Assembly: GCA_037783415.1 (NCBI GenBank)
Contig: JAZGTN010000002.1
Location: forward strand, 2,790,001-2,854,000
DNA: 64,000 bases
Source: Leptasterias polaris
Taxonomy: Eukaryota; Echinodermata; Asteroidea; Forcipulatida; Asteriidae
Direction: 5' to 3'
The notes below the pieces were generated by a model, which saw only the letters and a list, made by a program, of their open reading frames with translations, ran no database searches and was not told the origin of the DNA. Numbering within the stretch: position 1 is the first letter of the stretch; each line of letters starts with the position of its first letter. Shown piece after piece: positions 19,919 to 34,900 of this stretch. A program made the position numbers and the translations under genes.

Positions 19919-22900
19919 CTGGGAGTTTGAAAGTACATGAATGATTAGCGAAGATACAAAGACAAATATTAACCCATATCTTCTCATAGAACACACAAAC
20001 ACTGTGAAACTGGGAAGACCCAGAGTTGGACAATAAGCTAGTGTCTTTGTTTATAATATTGTTGTTAATGGTATCAGATTATAATTATCATTATATATTT
20101 CTGGTGATGAAACCAAGGATGCCTCATAAATTAACTTAATCACTGTAGCTCACAAGCCTGAGGAATTCTGTAAACAAGAGTGCTTACTATGTGAACCAGA
20201 AACACCGGGGTTAACCCCTACTCATCCATCATGATAAGTGTTCTGGATCCTTACACTTGACAACTTATGGGGTACTTTACACAATAAAACAATACTACCC
20301 CACAATATGTTCTTTGTTCTAGTGGTACCCCACAGTGGATTTCTTAAGAAAAAGGGTGAGACAACATTGAAGATTGCCGGTTCACAGGCAACTGTTTCAC
20401 GGAGTCCGTATGGGGTTATGATTCGGTGGCCCCGAGCATAAAATGTTAAATAAATGAGTTTGTTGATATGAGAACTTACTTTCCCTCTGCTGTCCTGGTG
20501 AACCACAACTGAATGAATGCCCACCATTGTGCCCTGTGGTTCATGAGTGCATATGCAGCTGTCTGAGTACCTAGCATCGCATGACTGTGTTCCACACATT
20601 CTCTATTAGTTTGGGGTAAACAATAGACTTGTTGACAAGTCGTTAATGATGGTCGCGGTGAGTCGAGTCGCATCTGGTGCTGTCGCGTAGAAGAATGCTC
20701 TCGCGAGATCACTGCTCTCGCGCGAAGTTGCTGGCTGCCAACTCTTCTTCGTCATTAACGACTTGTGAAACCCGCCGGCGGTTCATATTCATTTATTCAT
20801 GTACGGACGCAGTGTACATTACGGTTGCTGTAGGAACGATCATGAAGACGAGTCCATTTTATCTAAGGGTAGTAGTAATTTTAGTTACTGTAAATGTACT
20901 GAATGCTTGCGCTTGAGACATCTGTGGGTGTGTTTTGTGGGTGTTAACTCCTTCATTAATTTAGTAACTAAAGAAATAAAGTAAACTTATCTTAAAATTC
21001 ATTATTATAATAATTGTTTAAGATGTGTGTTTTGCCTCATAAAAATAAATAATGCCTTCCGTGAATAGTTACTGATCGCTCCAATCATTTAACCCGATGT
21101 GTTCTACAGTGATTGTGTGTATTAAGTGTGTATAAACAACAGACACGGAAACCAGTCAACTCGCCCCCCTAGCAAAGTCGCCAATTTCAAAAAACACATG
21201 TACAAAGTCACCAACTACAAAGTCGCCCCTAGCAAAGTCGCCCCCTGACAACAAACTCGTCCCCTCTCATAGTCGCCCCTCACAAGGGAATTTAACAAAT
21301 TTGTGTGATTGGACTACAGGGCTTCGAAAGCTATCTTAAGGGAACAAAAGCTAGCTATCTTAAGGGAACGAAAGAGGAATTTTGGGGAACAAAATCTCAT
21401 TGCGAAGGAACGAGAGCGTATATTAAGGGAACGAAAGCATATTTCGGACGAATGAACGTATATTTCTGGCAACTAATTCAAAGTCGTATTTTGATGAAAC
21501 AAACGCTTGTTTTTAGGGAAAGAAATCTCCTTTCGGTGGAAAAAATTCATATTTTTATAGAACGAAAGCATATTTCGGACGAATGAAAGTATGTTTCGGG
21601 CAACTAATTCAAAGTCGTATTTTGATGAATCGAAAGCTTGTTTTCAGGGAAAGAAATCTCCTTTCGGTGGAAAAAATTATTTTTATTGAACGAAAGCATA
21701 TTTAGAGCGAACAAAATTATATTTTGTGCGAACAAAATCATATTTCGAGGAAACGAATGCGTATCTTTCAGGGAACAAACGCGTATTTCTGGGTAACAAA
21801 ATCGTATTTCGGGTGGAGAAGGCGTGTTCGAGGGAACAAAAACGTATTTTCTAGGAAAAATCTATTTTGCTACCTAGAAAAACACAACTTTGTTTACAAA
21901 TTTAAAAAAATATAATTTTATGTGACAAAATTATATTTTGATTGAATTATATAATATTTTGAGGAAACGAAATGACTTTGTTGGAATTTTGTGTGTCGAG
22001 AGTGGAAAAAGAAATTCAGAGTGAGAATTTTTTTTCCACATTTTAATTTGTAATTTATTTTTCACCTGTTCCTTCAGGGGCTCTGGTTTTGTGTGTTTTT
22101 TTTTTTTTGGGGGGGGGCTCGTTTTTGTCTCACAAATTGTTTAACTTAATTGCACCGTCAATATAAGAGTGGTTTTCCTATTTATTGACATAAATCTTAT
22201 TTAATTTCCAAATCGGGGGAAAGGAACGTACACCGAACATTGAAACGTAACGATTTTAAAACAGCGGATTCGATCAGCGAGGTTTACCGACTAACAAACC
22301 CGCAATGACAAGGTAGTTGGTGGTCTGGCTCCCTAACCCCTCCCACATGTTCATGAGCTTCCAGGTACAGCTATCTCTTGGCATGCTAGGGTAGGGGTTT
22401 CGTCATGCTGAGCCCCACCGAGAGAAACTCTGCGCGCCATGGCATGCAGCTACACGATTTGCCCGTGTGTTTTACGTCATGTCCCCACACGCTGTGCACT
22501 GTCAAACACTGAAATAAAATCTTACGTTCGATTTTTTGTAATTATTTACAAGTTGTACCCATAATTTGAATACGTATTTTCTTGTGTCAAAATATTCATG
22601 AACACAATCACTCTCACCACTCAGTGTTTGGTTTTGATCGTGCATGATCAAAGCATGGAGGAAGGAAAGCAACATAAAACTCCATCCAGTACAGGATTTG
22701 ATGTTTAATATTCATCTACAGTTTGAATATTCATAGATATAACGAAATTGACCAATCAGATGCGTCCGTACGAATTCGGCTGAAGTGGCCATAGGCCGTG
22801 CACAAACCGCCAGCGGGTTTCACAAGTCGGTAAATGCGACCAGTCGTGAGAGCAATAATCTCGCAAAGAGCAGCCCTCTCGCGGGATATTGCGAGAAAGC

Positions 22901-25900
22901 CGTTCCGCTATCACCGCGACAGACATTTAACGACTTGTCCACAAGTCTAGGTAAACAAAGAAATATTTAACATGACGGCATTTTAACCTCCGTTACTTTT
23001 AAATGCCTTTGCTCTACTGTTTGAGCCCACTTTGATCCCACGTTTAACAACTAGTGAAATTGACTCGCCTATTATAATGGTGTACCCAGCTAATACATTA
23101 CGTTGCTAGAACATTGCACAACGTTGTGATAAGGTTGCAATTTGGTCGATGGGCTGACAACGTGTTGACGACGTTGCATGAACGTCAGATCTTAACATGA
23201 TTTTCAACCAATGTTGTACTTTGGTTGCATGTTGGTAAGTTATGCAACGTTACCGAAAAGTTGTTTACCGAACGTTTTCACAACATTGTATTTTGGTATT
23301 ATTACAACGTAGTATTTAAGTTAAGGCATTAACGTTGTGAAGAAGTTATTTTTTGGTCTCGTTAAAACGTAGTAAATATGTTGTGACATGCACGTTGTCT
23401 GCACGTTGTCTGCACGTTGCATTTTGGTATTATCAAAACGTAATGTTTACACTGTGGCAGTCACGTTGTCTTGACGTTGTATTTCGGTAACATAAAAACG
23501 TAGTAATTATGTTGTGATGAGCGCTTTGTCTGCACGTTGTATTTTGGTTTTACCAAAATGTCATATTTAAATTGTGGCGGTCACGTTGTCTTCACGTTGT
23601 ATTTTGGTATTATATAAACATAGTATTTGCGTTGTGGCAGTCACGTTGTCTTCACGTTGTATTTTGGTAATATTAAAGTTTCGGCTGTATGTTGTCTTTT
23701 TAGGTGTTCGGCTATCAGCCGAAAACCTATTGTTACTGTTCTGTTTTAGTTTTTTTTTTTTTACCTCATTTTTCTCCGCAAGATTTTTCAAAAAGGAAAA
23801 GTTGTACAAACTTGAAACTTGGCATATACTTGAACGTTAACATGAAGACGGCACTTGGACAATGACGTCATTAAAAGGTGTTGAATTAAAAGGTTTTTAA
23901 GTTGAAAATTACCATTTTGTAGTCGCTTTGTCTCATTGATTGTGAAAGCTATGATGTTCATAGTTGGGCATCTCATTCTGATAGAGCAAGATTAGGCAAT
24001 ATTTGAAAATTTAACACTCAAATATCATATGACCTTAACTTCCGGGTCGTTACCCTAGGTCGAAGTTCGCCTTTCTTTGTTTTTCCTTCAAAAAACAACT
24101 TTCGAGCTTATCTACGGAATAACTCAAGATTGGGATTGAATTGAACAAAAGTGGTTTATGTATCTGCGAGCAGTGCTCATGTACAAATGTACCAACAATC
24201 TTGCCCCCTTTTACCTCTCAGAAGATGCCGTCAAGGTATCTAATGTGCATCATTACACAACTAGACAAGCGAACAATGACACACTTGCCATTCCTAAATA
24301 TAAAACTGAGTGCTTAAAACATAGTCCACTTGTCACCGGGATTACCTGCCTGGAACAGCTTAAGTAAAACTACCAGATCTGCCTCTACAATTGCTTCTTT
24401 TAAATCCCTGCTTAAAGCTAACGTGTTAGGTTAATATATAATGTGCTGTAGTTTTAATCACCGATTTCTACTTTCTTTTTCGCTTCATTTTGTGTTGTTG
24501 TTTTGCTTATTTTCTTTAACTTGGTTTGTTGTATAGAAATACCGACCGGTACTTGTTTTTATGTATTTATATTTTTATAAATTGTGTATACTCAGGGCCC
24601 CGTGGGAGACCACATTGTTTGTGAACGGGTTACCCTGATAAAAGATAATGAATAAATAAATAAATAAATAAATAAATTGAAACTCATCATTTACCCTCAG
24701 TATATGAAGACAACACAAACTTGATGATGTCATGATAACGTCATCAGGTGTTGAATTACAAGGTTTTTAAACATTGTCTTTTAATCTTTGAAATTCTGTA
24801 ACAAATCACAAATAAGAGGCCGACGGTTGCTTTTTGCGGGATCATTATTAAGGTCATTATAGGTCTTTATTTTTTGTCAGGGCGTGACCTCACTTTGCAT
24901 CAATATTTGATTTCACGAACTAACACAAAACGTTTAACTTTATTGCTGAGTAATTTAGGACGAAAAGCAGTCAAAAGCACCATATATATGAAGTTCAAAG
25001 CAACAAGTTTCCACTGTAAGAAAACTAGTGAAGTTTTGAAGGAAAGTGGGATTTAAAAATGCATTCAACATTAAATGCCGTTTTCTCCAATTGTTACTTT
25101 TTACTGTCTACGTGTGTGTCAGTTCGTGGAATCGGTGGGTGACGATTTGATAGCTTCACAGTTACCTTGACAAATGTGTCTCGAAAGTAAACATTCATGA
25201 CTTATCACATGGCTGCTTGCAATGGTTTATTGTCCGACACAATTTACTACATTCGGATTCTAGACTCTATTGTGTACATTTAACCAGTACATTGTACATT
25301 TGAAAGCTTTACAGTTACATTGACAATGTGTCTCGAAAGTAATCATTCATGAATTGTCGCATGACTGCTTGCAGTGGTTAATTGTCTGACACAATGTATG
25401 AACTACATTTAACTTCGGAGTCCAGACGCTATTGTGTACATTTTATAACCAGTAAACAAATGTGTAGGCCTACATTTAATAGATTCACTTCACAGTTACA
25501 TTGACAAACTAGAGCTCGAGTGTTTGTCACCTGACAAACACTAAGCATAAAGTTTCACAAGAAGATATGCATGTTCCCTTTGAAACGATCACCTTTAAAG
25601 TGACGTCACGTGACATTTGATGATGTCATTAGAACAGTATCTCAATTTTTTGATTTTACATATCCCGGCTTGAATACATGCAAAGTTTAAGTTCAGCGTG
25701 AGCACGCACTTTTTCCTGTTAATCTAGATGTTGTAAAACTGCACCTTTAAGGCAACGTCACGTGACATTTGATGATGTCATTAGAACAGGACCTTAAATT
25801 TTGGATGTTACACACCCTGGCTTGAATCAGACAAGGTTTAAGCTTGATCGCGCATTTTGTTATGTAAATATAAATGGCGTGCTCCTTTAAGGTGATGGCA

Positions 25901-28900
25901 CGTGATGCTTGATGACGTCATGATGACACTGTTTAAGGATAGTTTCTGTAATGTGAGGCTAAGGCACTTAGTGGTGCTGATACTGTTTTGTGGTGTGCTA
26001 GCAAACTACACACTTTAGCAAAAGTCTAAAAATGCATACGAACATTTGATTGTTAACGAGGTTTGCATGGACGGCTGTTTTAGAGACTAACAAAGCGTAA
26101 TGCCAATCAGGTTGCGTGAACCTTGAAAAGAGACCAGACTGCATGCAGGTTTAATGGACTTTGAACCTTGTGGTCAATGGAGCGCAGCAGCCGCTCACCG
26201 TGCAACTGGTTTAGCGCGCATTGTACGTGTTTTCAGTGCAGTTCTTTTCATGTGGTTTAAAAGCGGGTCAATACATACCCGATTTCGAACACCTCTGTGG
26301 AAAAGTTTGAGAAGGCTTAAGGACCTACAACATGATGTAAACATTGTGACTAAAGTATGATTAGTTCTTAGAGTATGAATTTTTGAAATTTTTAACTTAC
26401 GGTTTGAACAGGGTCAAATTGGGTCAGACTCTGTGTAGCGTTTGCTACATTTCCAAAGACCTCTCCGATAATGTATAGATTGTAAAAATAGCTTTAATAT
26501 GTACTTATTGAGTTACGAATTTTTGAGCTCGTAAACTATGATTTAATTCATTTCGACAACTGATGACGTCATGATCAGGGGTAATAGTGTGTGAAGCGCA
26601 ATGATCATTCTTTGAAATTGCACTATATAAAATCCGATATTTGCTATGACCAGGCTTGGAGGGTTGTTCATGCATAACATTTGAAGACACGTCTTCATAG
26701 CGCGATCAATAGTTACGTTGAATAATAACAAAACGTCACCTTTACGGTACAAATTTCAAAGCTTTAATATCGACACAATTACAAACCCTAGCACCCTAAA
26801 TACTGTACTTGTTCTAACTTTTCAATTGAACGAATGACTTATTGAACCAACATCCTGCCGAACACCCTGTTTTTGTTGAAACCAAAACCTAGGTCTAGTT
26901 GTATTTTAGTATTGTCAGAACGTAATGTTTACGTTTTGGTGTTCACATTGTCATTATGTTGTATTTTGGTATTGTAAAAAAGGGTGTATGTAGTATTCAT
27001 GTTGTGACAGCCACGTTGTCTCAACCTTCAAACGTCACTATTGGAGGTCTTTTAGTTTTATCACAACGTAGTATATCTTTGTTTTTACCATCACGTTGTG
27101 ACAATAGTTTAATTACAACATACAAACAATAGTATGTATGTTTTGACCATGACCTCGTAAACGTTGATTTAGTTTGTATTTGGCGATGTTTAGACCATCA
27201 TGTTGAATATTTCAAGCAGCTCGTTGGGATGGTTTTTCAGGACATTTGTTATCTAACAAATATTAGTACAAGGCTTTATGTTTGACATTAAAAACAATGT
27301 TTATTCGCAAGTTAGTTTTTTACATCGATTGTCATAGATACAATTGGCACTTGAGGAGCGTCCCTACCGCATCTGCATCGATCAATCTGAACAGTACAAC
27401 CATTAATTGCATTTAATTGAACTTATTGTGTCAAGCAGCAGTGCACAGTATGGGGAGATAATCCCCCCCCCCCCCCCCCCCACCACCACCACCACCTGTA
27501 CAGCGCATTCCAAGCCATGGACAGAATCTTCTACACTGTTAAAAAAAAAATCCGTTTTTTTACGGAAAAAGTTCTGGCAGCTCTGTTACCGGACTTTTTT
27601 TTAGAATCCGTAATTTATTTTTCAAGGAAAAATTCTGTAAAATAACGGAAATTTCAGTTTTTCAGTATTTGTAAAATTACGGAATAAAACAAAAATCCGT
27701 AAATTCTATTTAAGGAATTTTTTTTTTCTACCGTAATTTTACAGATGTTTGTCCGTCATTGAGATTTTACAGAACTTTCCCTGCAAAAATAAATTACGGA
27801 ATCTAAAAAAAAGTCCGGTAATAGAGCTGCCAGAACTTTTTCCATAATTCTGTAATTTTACACATTTTTATTAATTTTCTTTCAACGGAATTTTGGGCAA
27901 AATACGGAATTTTGGGCAAAATACGGATAACAAATGCACTTTTAACGGAACATTCCAAGATTAAAATAAATAAAACATAAAAAAATCAATCAATCAATAA
28001 ATAAGATTAAAATAAACAATAGATACAGAAAATATACTAACTAATAAAACACATAAAAAGAGTTAACAAATACAGATTTAAAATGAAATTATTAAAAGTT
28101 TATTAGATTTACGTAATGTTGTTGTCAAATCCAAACTAATTATTGACAAATTACAGAAATTGTTTTCCTTAAAGCTTTGTAAAGGATGCAATTGAGGTAA
28201 ATACCATTTATCCATGAGGAGCATTTAATTTATGAACAAAATAGACATCTGTAAGAAACAACTGCAACAAGCACGGTTATAACATCATAACAGCTTTGCA
28301 TCTTAATTGATAAAATTCAATGAACTATTATTACATTAATATCAAAATGTACAAAACTTATATAAAAAAGGGCAAAATCTGATTACATTGACCTGATTTG
28401 TCACAAGTAAACATAGGTTATGTGATCTTGATTTTAAAAGTACACCCTGATGTGAGAAGTACATGAAGTACAAGAAGTGCAGTGGTTGCCATCATTAACA
28501 ATGCTGTTATCTTTTTGCACTGTCTTCAATGTGCATTGTAAGTTTGCATACTAATAATGCGAAACAAAATGAGACTGGCATAAACATTCATATACTGTAC
28601 ATATTGGTAGTTACTTCAGTTTCAACCCCAAAGGAAAAGTATTTGAAAACAATACAAACTACTGTTTATTAATATTTGTGCAGTAAGAGGGTCATTGTTG
28701 CAATGGCTAGAGCAAAGAATTTACCACTGACTTGACCTTCCTGTTTCTTCACCCCCAGATCTTCAACTTGGATCCATCACTTCGATTAATTCTAATGAAG
28801 AATCTATGAAAGAGAAAAAACAATAGTATAATTATTCACTCATTTTGATAAACAAAAGCATGACAATGTGATGGTTCAACATTGTTTGTTTGTTAGTTTG

Positions 28901-31900
28901 TTTGCTTGGTGGTTTTGTTTTGACAAGTACAGTACATACCACTTTTGTTATTAACCCTAATACAATTATTACATTGTTTGTGCCCTCTGCTGATAGTTAA
29001 AGTATTCGCTTGGAAGACATCTGCTCTAGAATACGGGGAGTCGTTGGTTTGATCCAACCTGATTAGTTAACCTGTGGATTGTTTTTTTGCAGGTCGCAGA
29101 GAGCAACAATGTGTAGAGTAAAAACAAAAACATTATCAGGGATGCAATAAAAAAAGTACAATAATAATCAAGGTGTCAAAGACATCAAACAGACGGCCTG
29201 GTTCAATAGCAGAGTGTTTAAAGCCCATCATGGCCATCAAAACAAAGTGCAGTGTTAAATATTTTTGTTGGATAAAAATTTACCAACATATTAAATGTTT
29301 CACAATCAAGTTGTTTTGAGTGTTAAGACTGTTGCATTCCTATCAAATTCAACTTACCTCTGAACAAAATCATGGGTGCAGGATGCCTCCTTAGCATAGT
29401 GATGTCAAAAACATAGTTAGCCACAAACAAGGTTAGAGCTTTAACTGCCTTCACTGAGTTGATGATTGCCATCAATTGCAATTTAGTGCTCAGTCTTAGG
29501 TGAATACATGTTCCCTGCAACAAATTAGTTAGATTTTAAGTAAATGAGTGGTAACGCACACAAATACATGTACATGCCTTTTGGAATATTGGCATGCAGT
29601 CTTGACATCACAATTTGCTTTGCGCTCTCAACTAAGTCTTGCAGGAAAACTTATTAAAATCTAAGATTGCATTGCTTTGATATAGAAACCAAGTGATCCT
29701 TATCCCTTTTATTAAGCAACTCCAAAGTAAGTGAATGTACAATCTACGCATGTATATGTACTGTACTTACACCCTAAAGCAGCACAAGGAAGTGTCAGAT
29801 TTCCATGAAAGTAGTATCTCACGTACAAACTCAAAGAAGTTGATTCATGCCCATGGTGGCACACACCACTCTTTTGACACTTGAAGTTGAACATCTGCAA
29901 AAACAGAAAGTGAGCTTACAAAATTATGTAAACATTGTAATTTGTATGGTTAATTCATGTACCACTGTCACTGACTCACTGAGTCACAGTCACTAGTCAG
30001 ACATTCTTGTAACTTGTCAGTACTGGATAACCAGTCACTATCTGTCATGAGTGTCAGTCTGTGTTTGAGTCACTGTCAATGTCATGACTGTGTTGTGTAC
30101 ATGTACGTAGAGGCTAGACCCAGTAACTGGGGCGCTGTACAAGTTTTTTCGAAATGTTGACATCTGTGGTCGTACTAGCTAGCGCCCCAGGTTATTATCG
30201 TATGGTCAAACAAAGTAATCCGACTCTCGGTTGTATCGACGGGTGCCCTGCCTCAACTGCGTAGTAGTAACGGTTCAGGCAGGGCACCTGTCTAAAATTT
30301 GACAGGTGCCCTGCCTCGACCGTGACGGTTACGTGGTTGAGGCAGGGCACCTGTCGATTAGACAGGTGCCTTTCTTAACAGTGACGACTACGCGATTGAG
30401 GCAGGGCACCCGTCAATACAACCGAGAGTTGAATCACTTTGTTTGACCAAACATACAATAATAACCTGTGGGGTGCTAGTAGTAAGACCGCAGATGTCAA
30501 CATTTCGAAAAAACCAAGTAGGCCCTACTTTACAAATACAAGCGCCCCAGTTACTGGGTCTACCTAGAGTAGAGGCCATACTGTTTACATAGAGCAAGCA
30601 TGGCAAGGAACAGAGCTAGCCCTGTTAACAATAACAATTTAACACTCAGTCAGTAACACGGATGTCTGATGACATTAACCATGTTAACACTACCTTCTTA
30701 ATCTTAGACTATACACTCTACACTACACTACACTACTTACTTTTTCACTAAGCTGGACTCCATCAGCCCCTTGCCTTGGCCCTGCCACTGCTCATGCTGC
30801 CACTGCCACTAGTGCCAGTAGACAGTACAGTGCCAGGGCCAGTACATACTCTTCTGTAAACTTGTCAAATTTGTCACATTATTTTTGAGAAGATCAAACA
30901 ACAAGCGTTGACAAAAACAAAGCCATAGCATATAGACCTAGTTAGTACTAAAATAAAAAAAATAAAAACTGCACATTTAGGTCTATATTATATTCTAGAA
31001 AGGTCTTGGTCTTGCCTGGTCATTGCCATTGGTCAGAATAGTTTTGTCATTGAACTTGATTTTTAGTTGACCGAAGACTAATTTTGTTTAGCTCATATCT
31101 GGATCTGGATAAAAAACACCTGGTCAACAGTCACCACATTTAAATGAAGGTGTATTCATATTTAATATTGTACATACCTTTCAGATTCAGCTAAAAGTTG
31201 TTCTGGTATGATCTAGATGTCTTTACAATAAAGTTGTTAAGAAAAGTTAACTTTTCACAGCCCGCGGTTTCTTGATCGTCTGCTCCTCCCGCTGCACAAG
31301 TAGTATGTGCACGACGCTGGCACACGCGTGTTGTTACGGATATAGGGTTGGATTCTAGACATTCAAACCCGGCATGCAATGGTAAAATTGTTAACCACGT
31401 TCAAGTAATAGTGTATAAATACAAACAAATAATAATTATAGGAAATATAATAACATGTAAATGCACAATCTAAAAATTGGATTTCATATAATATATATTT
31501 ATAATTATGAAAAAGTAACAACAAATTTAAAAATAAAATGATTTATTATTTTTGTGCTTGAAGTTATAAATCACAACTTTTTTTACGGAACAAATCCGTT
31601 TTTCCAAAAACAATCTCCTCCTCGTACAAACACTATGTACACAAAAACTGTTTTCTTTTCTTTTGTTTATAAATACTATGGTTTTTTCTTTTGCACAAAA
31701 ATACAACTTGATTAAAATTGATATTCTTAGAAGGAATCTACTAAAAAAGTGGTAATTATTGAAATATTTGTCAACCTAGAAAAAAATTAATGGTACAAGA
31801 ACGGACAAAAATAAAATCTTCGTAAAAATACGGATTCTGTGCAACTTTTCCCGTATTCACCTTTTTACGGACCAGTTTCCGTAAAATTTATCCGTAAAAA

Positions 31901-34900
31901 TACGGATATTTTTAACAGTGTACAGAAACATTTTTCACTGATAGGATTGTCTATCATCACTTCGGCCGTTTTTTCCACGTTAAAAACTTCCTCTAAAACC
32001 AAAACTTGTTCCTCAATGTTTAAAAGACACTTTCAAAGTTTAAAGTAACTCTCGGGTACTATTAAATGTGTTTTGCTTCAGTTTTGAATTACAAAGACCT
32101 ACGTTTCCGTTCAGATATCATGCGCTATCTTGACGAATTGAGCAGCGCGCGGAATGCTGAAGTCTATTAAAAATTATTATGACAACGTCATGACAACGTA
32201 AATATCACATATGCGAATTTGTAGATATTCAATTCAATTCAATTCAAAGCAACGTTTATTTCCACATATCATCATCAAAAAGTACAGTCAATTATATATG
32301 AATGTGGGGGCACGTTCCAAAAAACGGGGCTTGTCAAGGAACAGCCTACAAAACGAAACAAAACAGCTTTACAATAGACGAATAAACAAAATAACACCTA
32401 CAACAAGTACAACAAGTAACAGTAACAGTGTGTGTTTACGTGTACGTCGACGACTAGCAACAATAGTAAGATGAGATATAATTCAGTGGGGGGGGGGGGG
32501 GGGGGGGGTTCCAGTAACAGTAAAAAATAGTTAAAGAGTTTACTGAAACGGTTGGTGGATTAAAGCATATTTCAGTTTTTGTTTGAAAAGAGCGAGTGTT
32601 TTACATTTACAAAGTGATACAGGGAGACTGTTCCAGTTAACAGGGCCTGAGAACGTAATAAAATGTTGAGAGAGAGCGTGGTTTTAACGAGCGGAATGTG
32701 AACTTTAGAACAAGACCGTGTATTATAACCGTGAACTGATCTGTTTAACTGAAAAAGATTATGCAGAGTGGGAGGGAGTGAATTATTGAAGAATTTGAAC
32801 ATGAACAAATTTTGTTGGAGGCTGTTGATATTGGCAAGAGTAAGAAGATTAAATTTGCGAAATAATGGTGTGGTGTGGTCTCTAAATTGTGCCTTGGAGA
32901 CAATACGGACAGCTTTTTTTTGCAACCTAACCAATTTGTCAATTCTGGAGTTGAAGTTATTGGCCCAGACAATATTGCAGTAAGACAAATGTGGTAGAAT
33001 CAAAGAACAATACAGAAGTTTTACAATTCCTAAAATATTGTTCAAGAAATTTACAAAATTTATGAACTAGGTGTACTAATTAGGTGTTCGGGCATTCGGC
33101 CCGAACAACTCTTTGTTATTGTTCGTTTTTTTTAGGTGTTCGGGCCTTACGCCCGAACAACTCCTTGTTTTTGTTCTTTTTTTTTTGCTTCTTCTTTGTT
33201 TTGCTTATTCTTCTCCCCGAGCTTTGTCCGCAACCAAACGCATACTTGCGAACCTTTGATCAACTTGAAACTTTATGTGAAGTTAGAACATAACTGGCAG
33301 AAGCCGGGAAAGTTGTGACGTCACTATTACGTCATCGGGTGTCAAGTTACAAGTCATTTAAGTTCAAAAAGTGACCATATGCCAACGCCTGTATGTCTCT
33401 GAATATTACAGCTACAGTATTTATATTTGGGCATATGATAGATCAAGACACGGGCAACATTTGAAAAGTTAACGCCAAATTCACATGACCTTAACTTCCG
33501 GGTCGTTACCCTAGGTCGAAGTTCGCCTTCGTTTTTTCCTTCAAAAAAACACTTTCGAGCTTATCTACGGAATAACTCAAGATTGAGATTGAATTGAACA
33601 ATGAAACTCAACAGATAGTTGAACCTCACTATCAAGACGACACAAACCTATTTACGTCATGATGACGTCATCGGGCATCGAATTATAATAAATCAAAGTT
33701 TAATATTTGTAAAAAGCATAACTCATGAACCATTTGTTTGTTTTTTATAATCTACACATCATCGGATAGCTCATTTAAAGTTCGACAAACGCTACACAGA
33801 ACCCGTCCAACATTTGAACTTACTTCCGGTTAAAATCGGAAGTTGAAAATTTCTTATTATCCTATCTTATATATATCTTTAAAACTACTGATCATTTCAG
33901 CATAATTTTTGTATCGGGGTGTAGAACGTTAGTCGTGCTCAAACTTCTGAACACAGACATGACAACATTTTGACCTCAATATATGATCAAAACCGGACAA
34001 TGAAGCGCACCTACCCACTCGTACCCCCCCCCCCCCCCCCCCCCGCTTTGATTGACAAAGCATTATGTACACATAACGTTGAAACTGATGCAAGCTGCAG
34101 TTCAGTGTTGTTTCATGTGGCGGGAAGCTAGCCTTTAGTCAAGGCGCACCGCGGCACCCCCGGCCCGGATATCACGTACGAAAAAAGACCAGCGCGAGCG
34201 GCGAAGCGCCTTTACCAACTCGTTTTTCTGCTACCGTATGTACAACGTAGTTCAAGATTATCAATGGCGTACTATTAAGATTATAGATCTAAATACCGCT
34301 TATATTCAGCGTCTAATTGTTCCCCTATTCGCCCTTCTCATGGCTTAATGATCAATATGGAATTGAAGACGAAGTTTCACTGAGATTCACCTGCTTCAGT
34401 GATTCGTATGACTTGTAATTGTTTGAGAAAATGCAAGCAGAAAAAGACGAACATTGGTTATGTGTTTATCAAACACCGAGAAGCAGAGACTTGACATCAG
34501 CTCATGAATGGGTGTTTCGGACGGCGTCCACGGCAGTGTTTATCGATGCTATATCGGTGCCACACAGTGATAAAACGGTAAGCTTTGTGTGAAAATCATT
34601 GCTTTTCAAAATGAGTAGAATTGGGCAATGGGGGATTGGTATGATTGTTGGCTGTGTCACTAAAGTCAGAAAATGGTCCGACTGAAGATGGTCCGACTTT
34701 GATGACGTTTGTGTTAAGTAAAGTAGGTTTTGTTTATAAGTTGTTCACTTCCAAAACAATATGTGCACCTTCCACTAACCTTTTCTTGTGCAATTTCCAA
34801 GTTTGAAAGTTGTTACTGTTTTGACCCCCCCCCCCCTTTGAACAGGTTGGTCATTGAGAGAGCGCAATATAAATTAAATAAATTAGTAGTATTATTATAT

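Larger units (their letters stand above)
27533..31919. mobile_element. CACTA-like DNA transposon, about 4.4 kb, ACGGA subterminal repeats
   Basis: Left end CACTGTTAAAAAAAAAATCC and right end GGATATTTTTAACAGTG are inverted, flanked on both sides by TA. Subterminal regions at both ends are dense in TCCGTAAA/TTTACGGA motifs (27550-27960; 31575-31910) plus an inverted pair GTTCTGGCAGCTCTGTTACC (27570) and AGAGCTGCCAGAAC (27823). CACTG ends with many short subterminal repeats fit the En/Spm (CACTA) superfamily. The interior has exon-like segments on the minus strand but no recognisable transposase core. Confidence 0.65.

Noticed and set aside
31191..31379. GC-rich minus-strand ORF near the right end of the CACTA-like element as a first coding exon
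   Set aside because: The CpG-containing patch could be a promoter or 5' exon, but no donor site in a matching phase was found.
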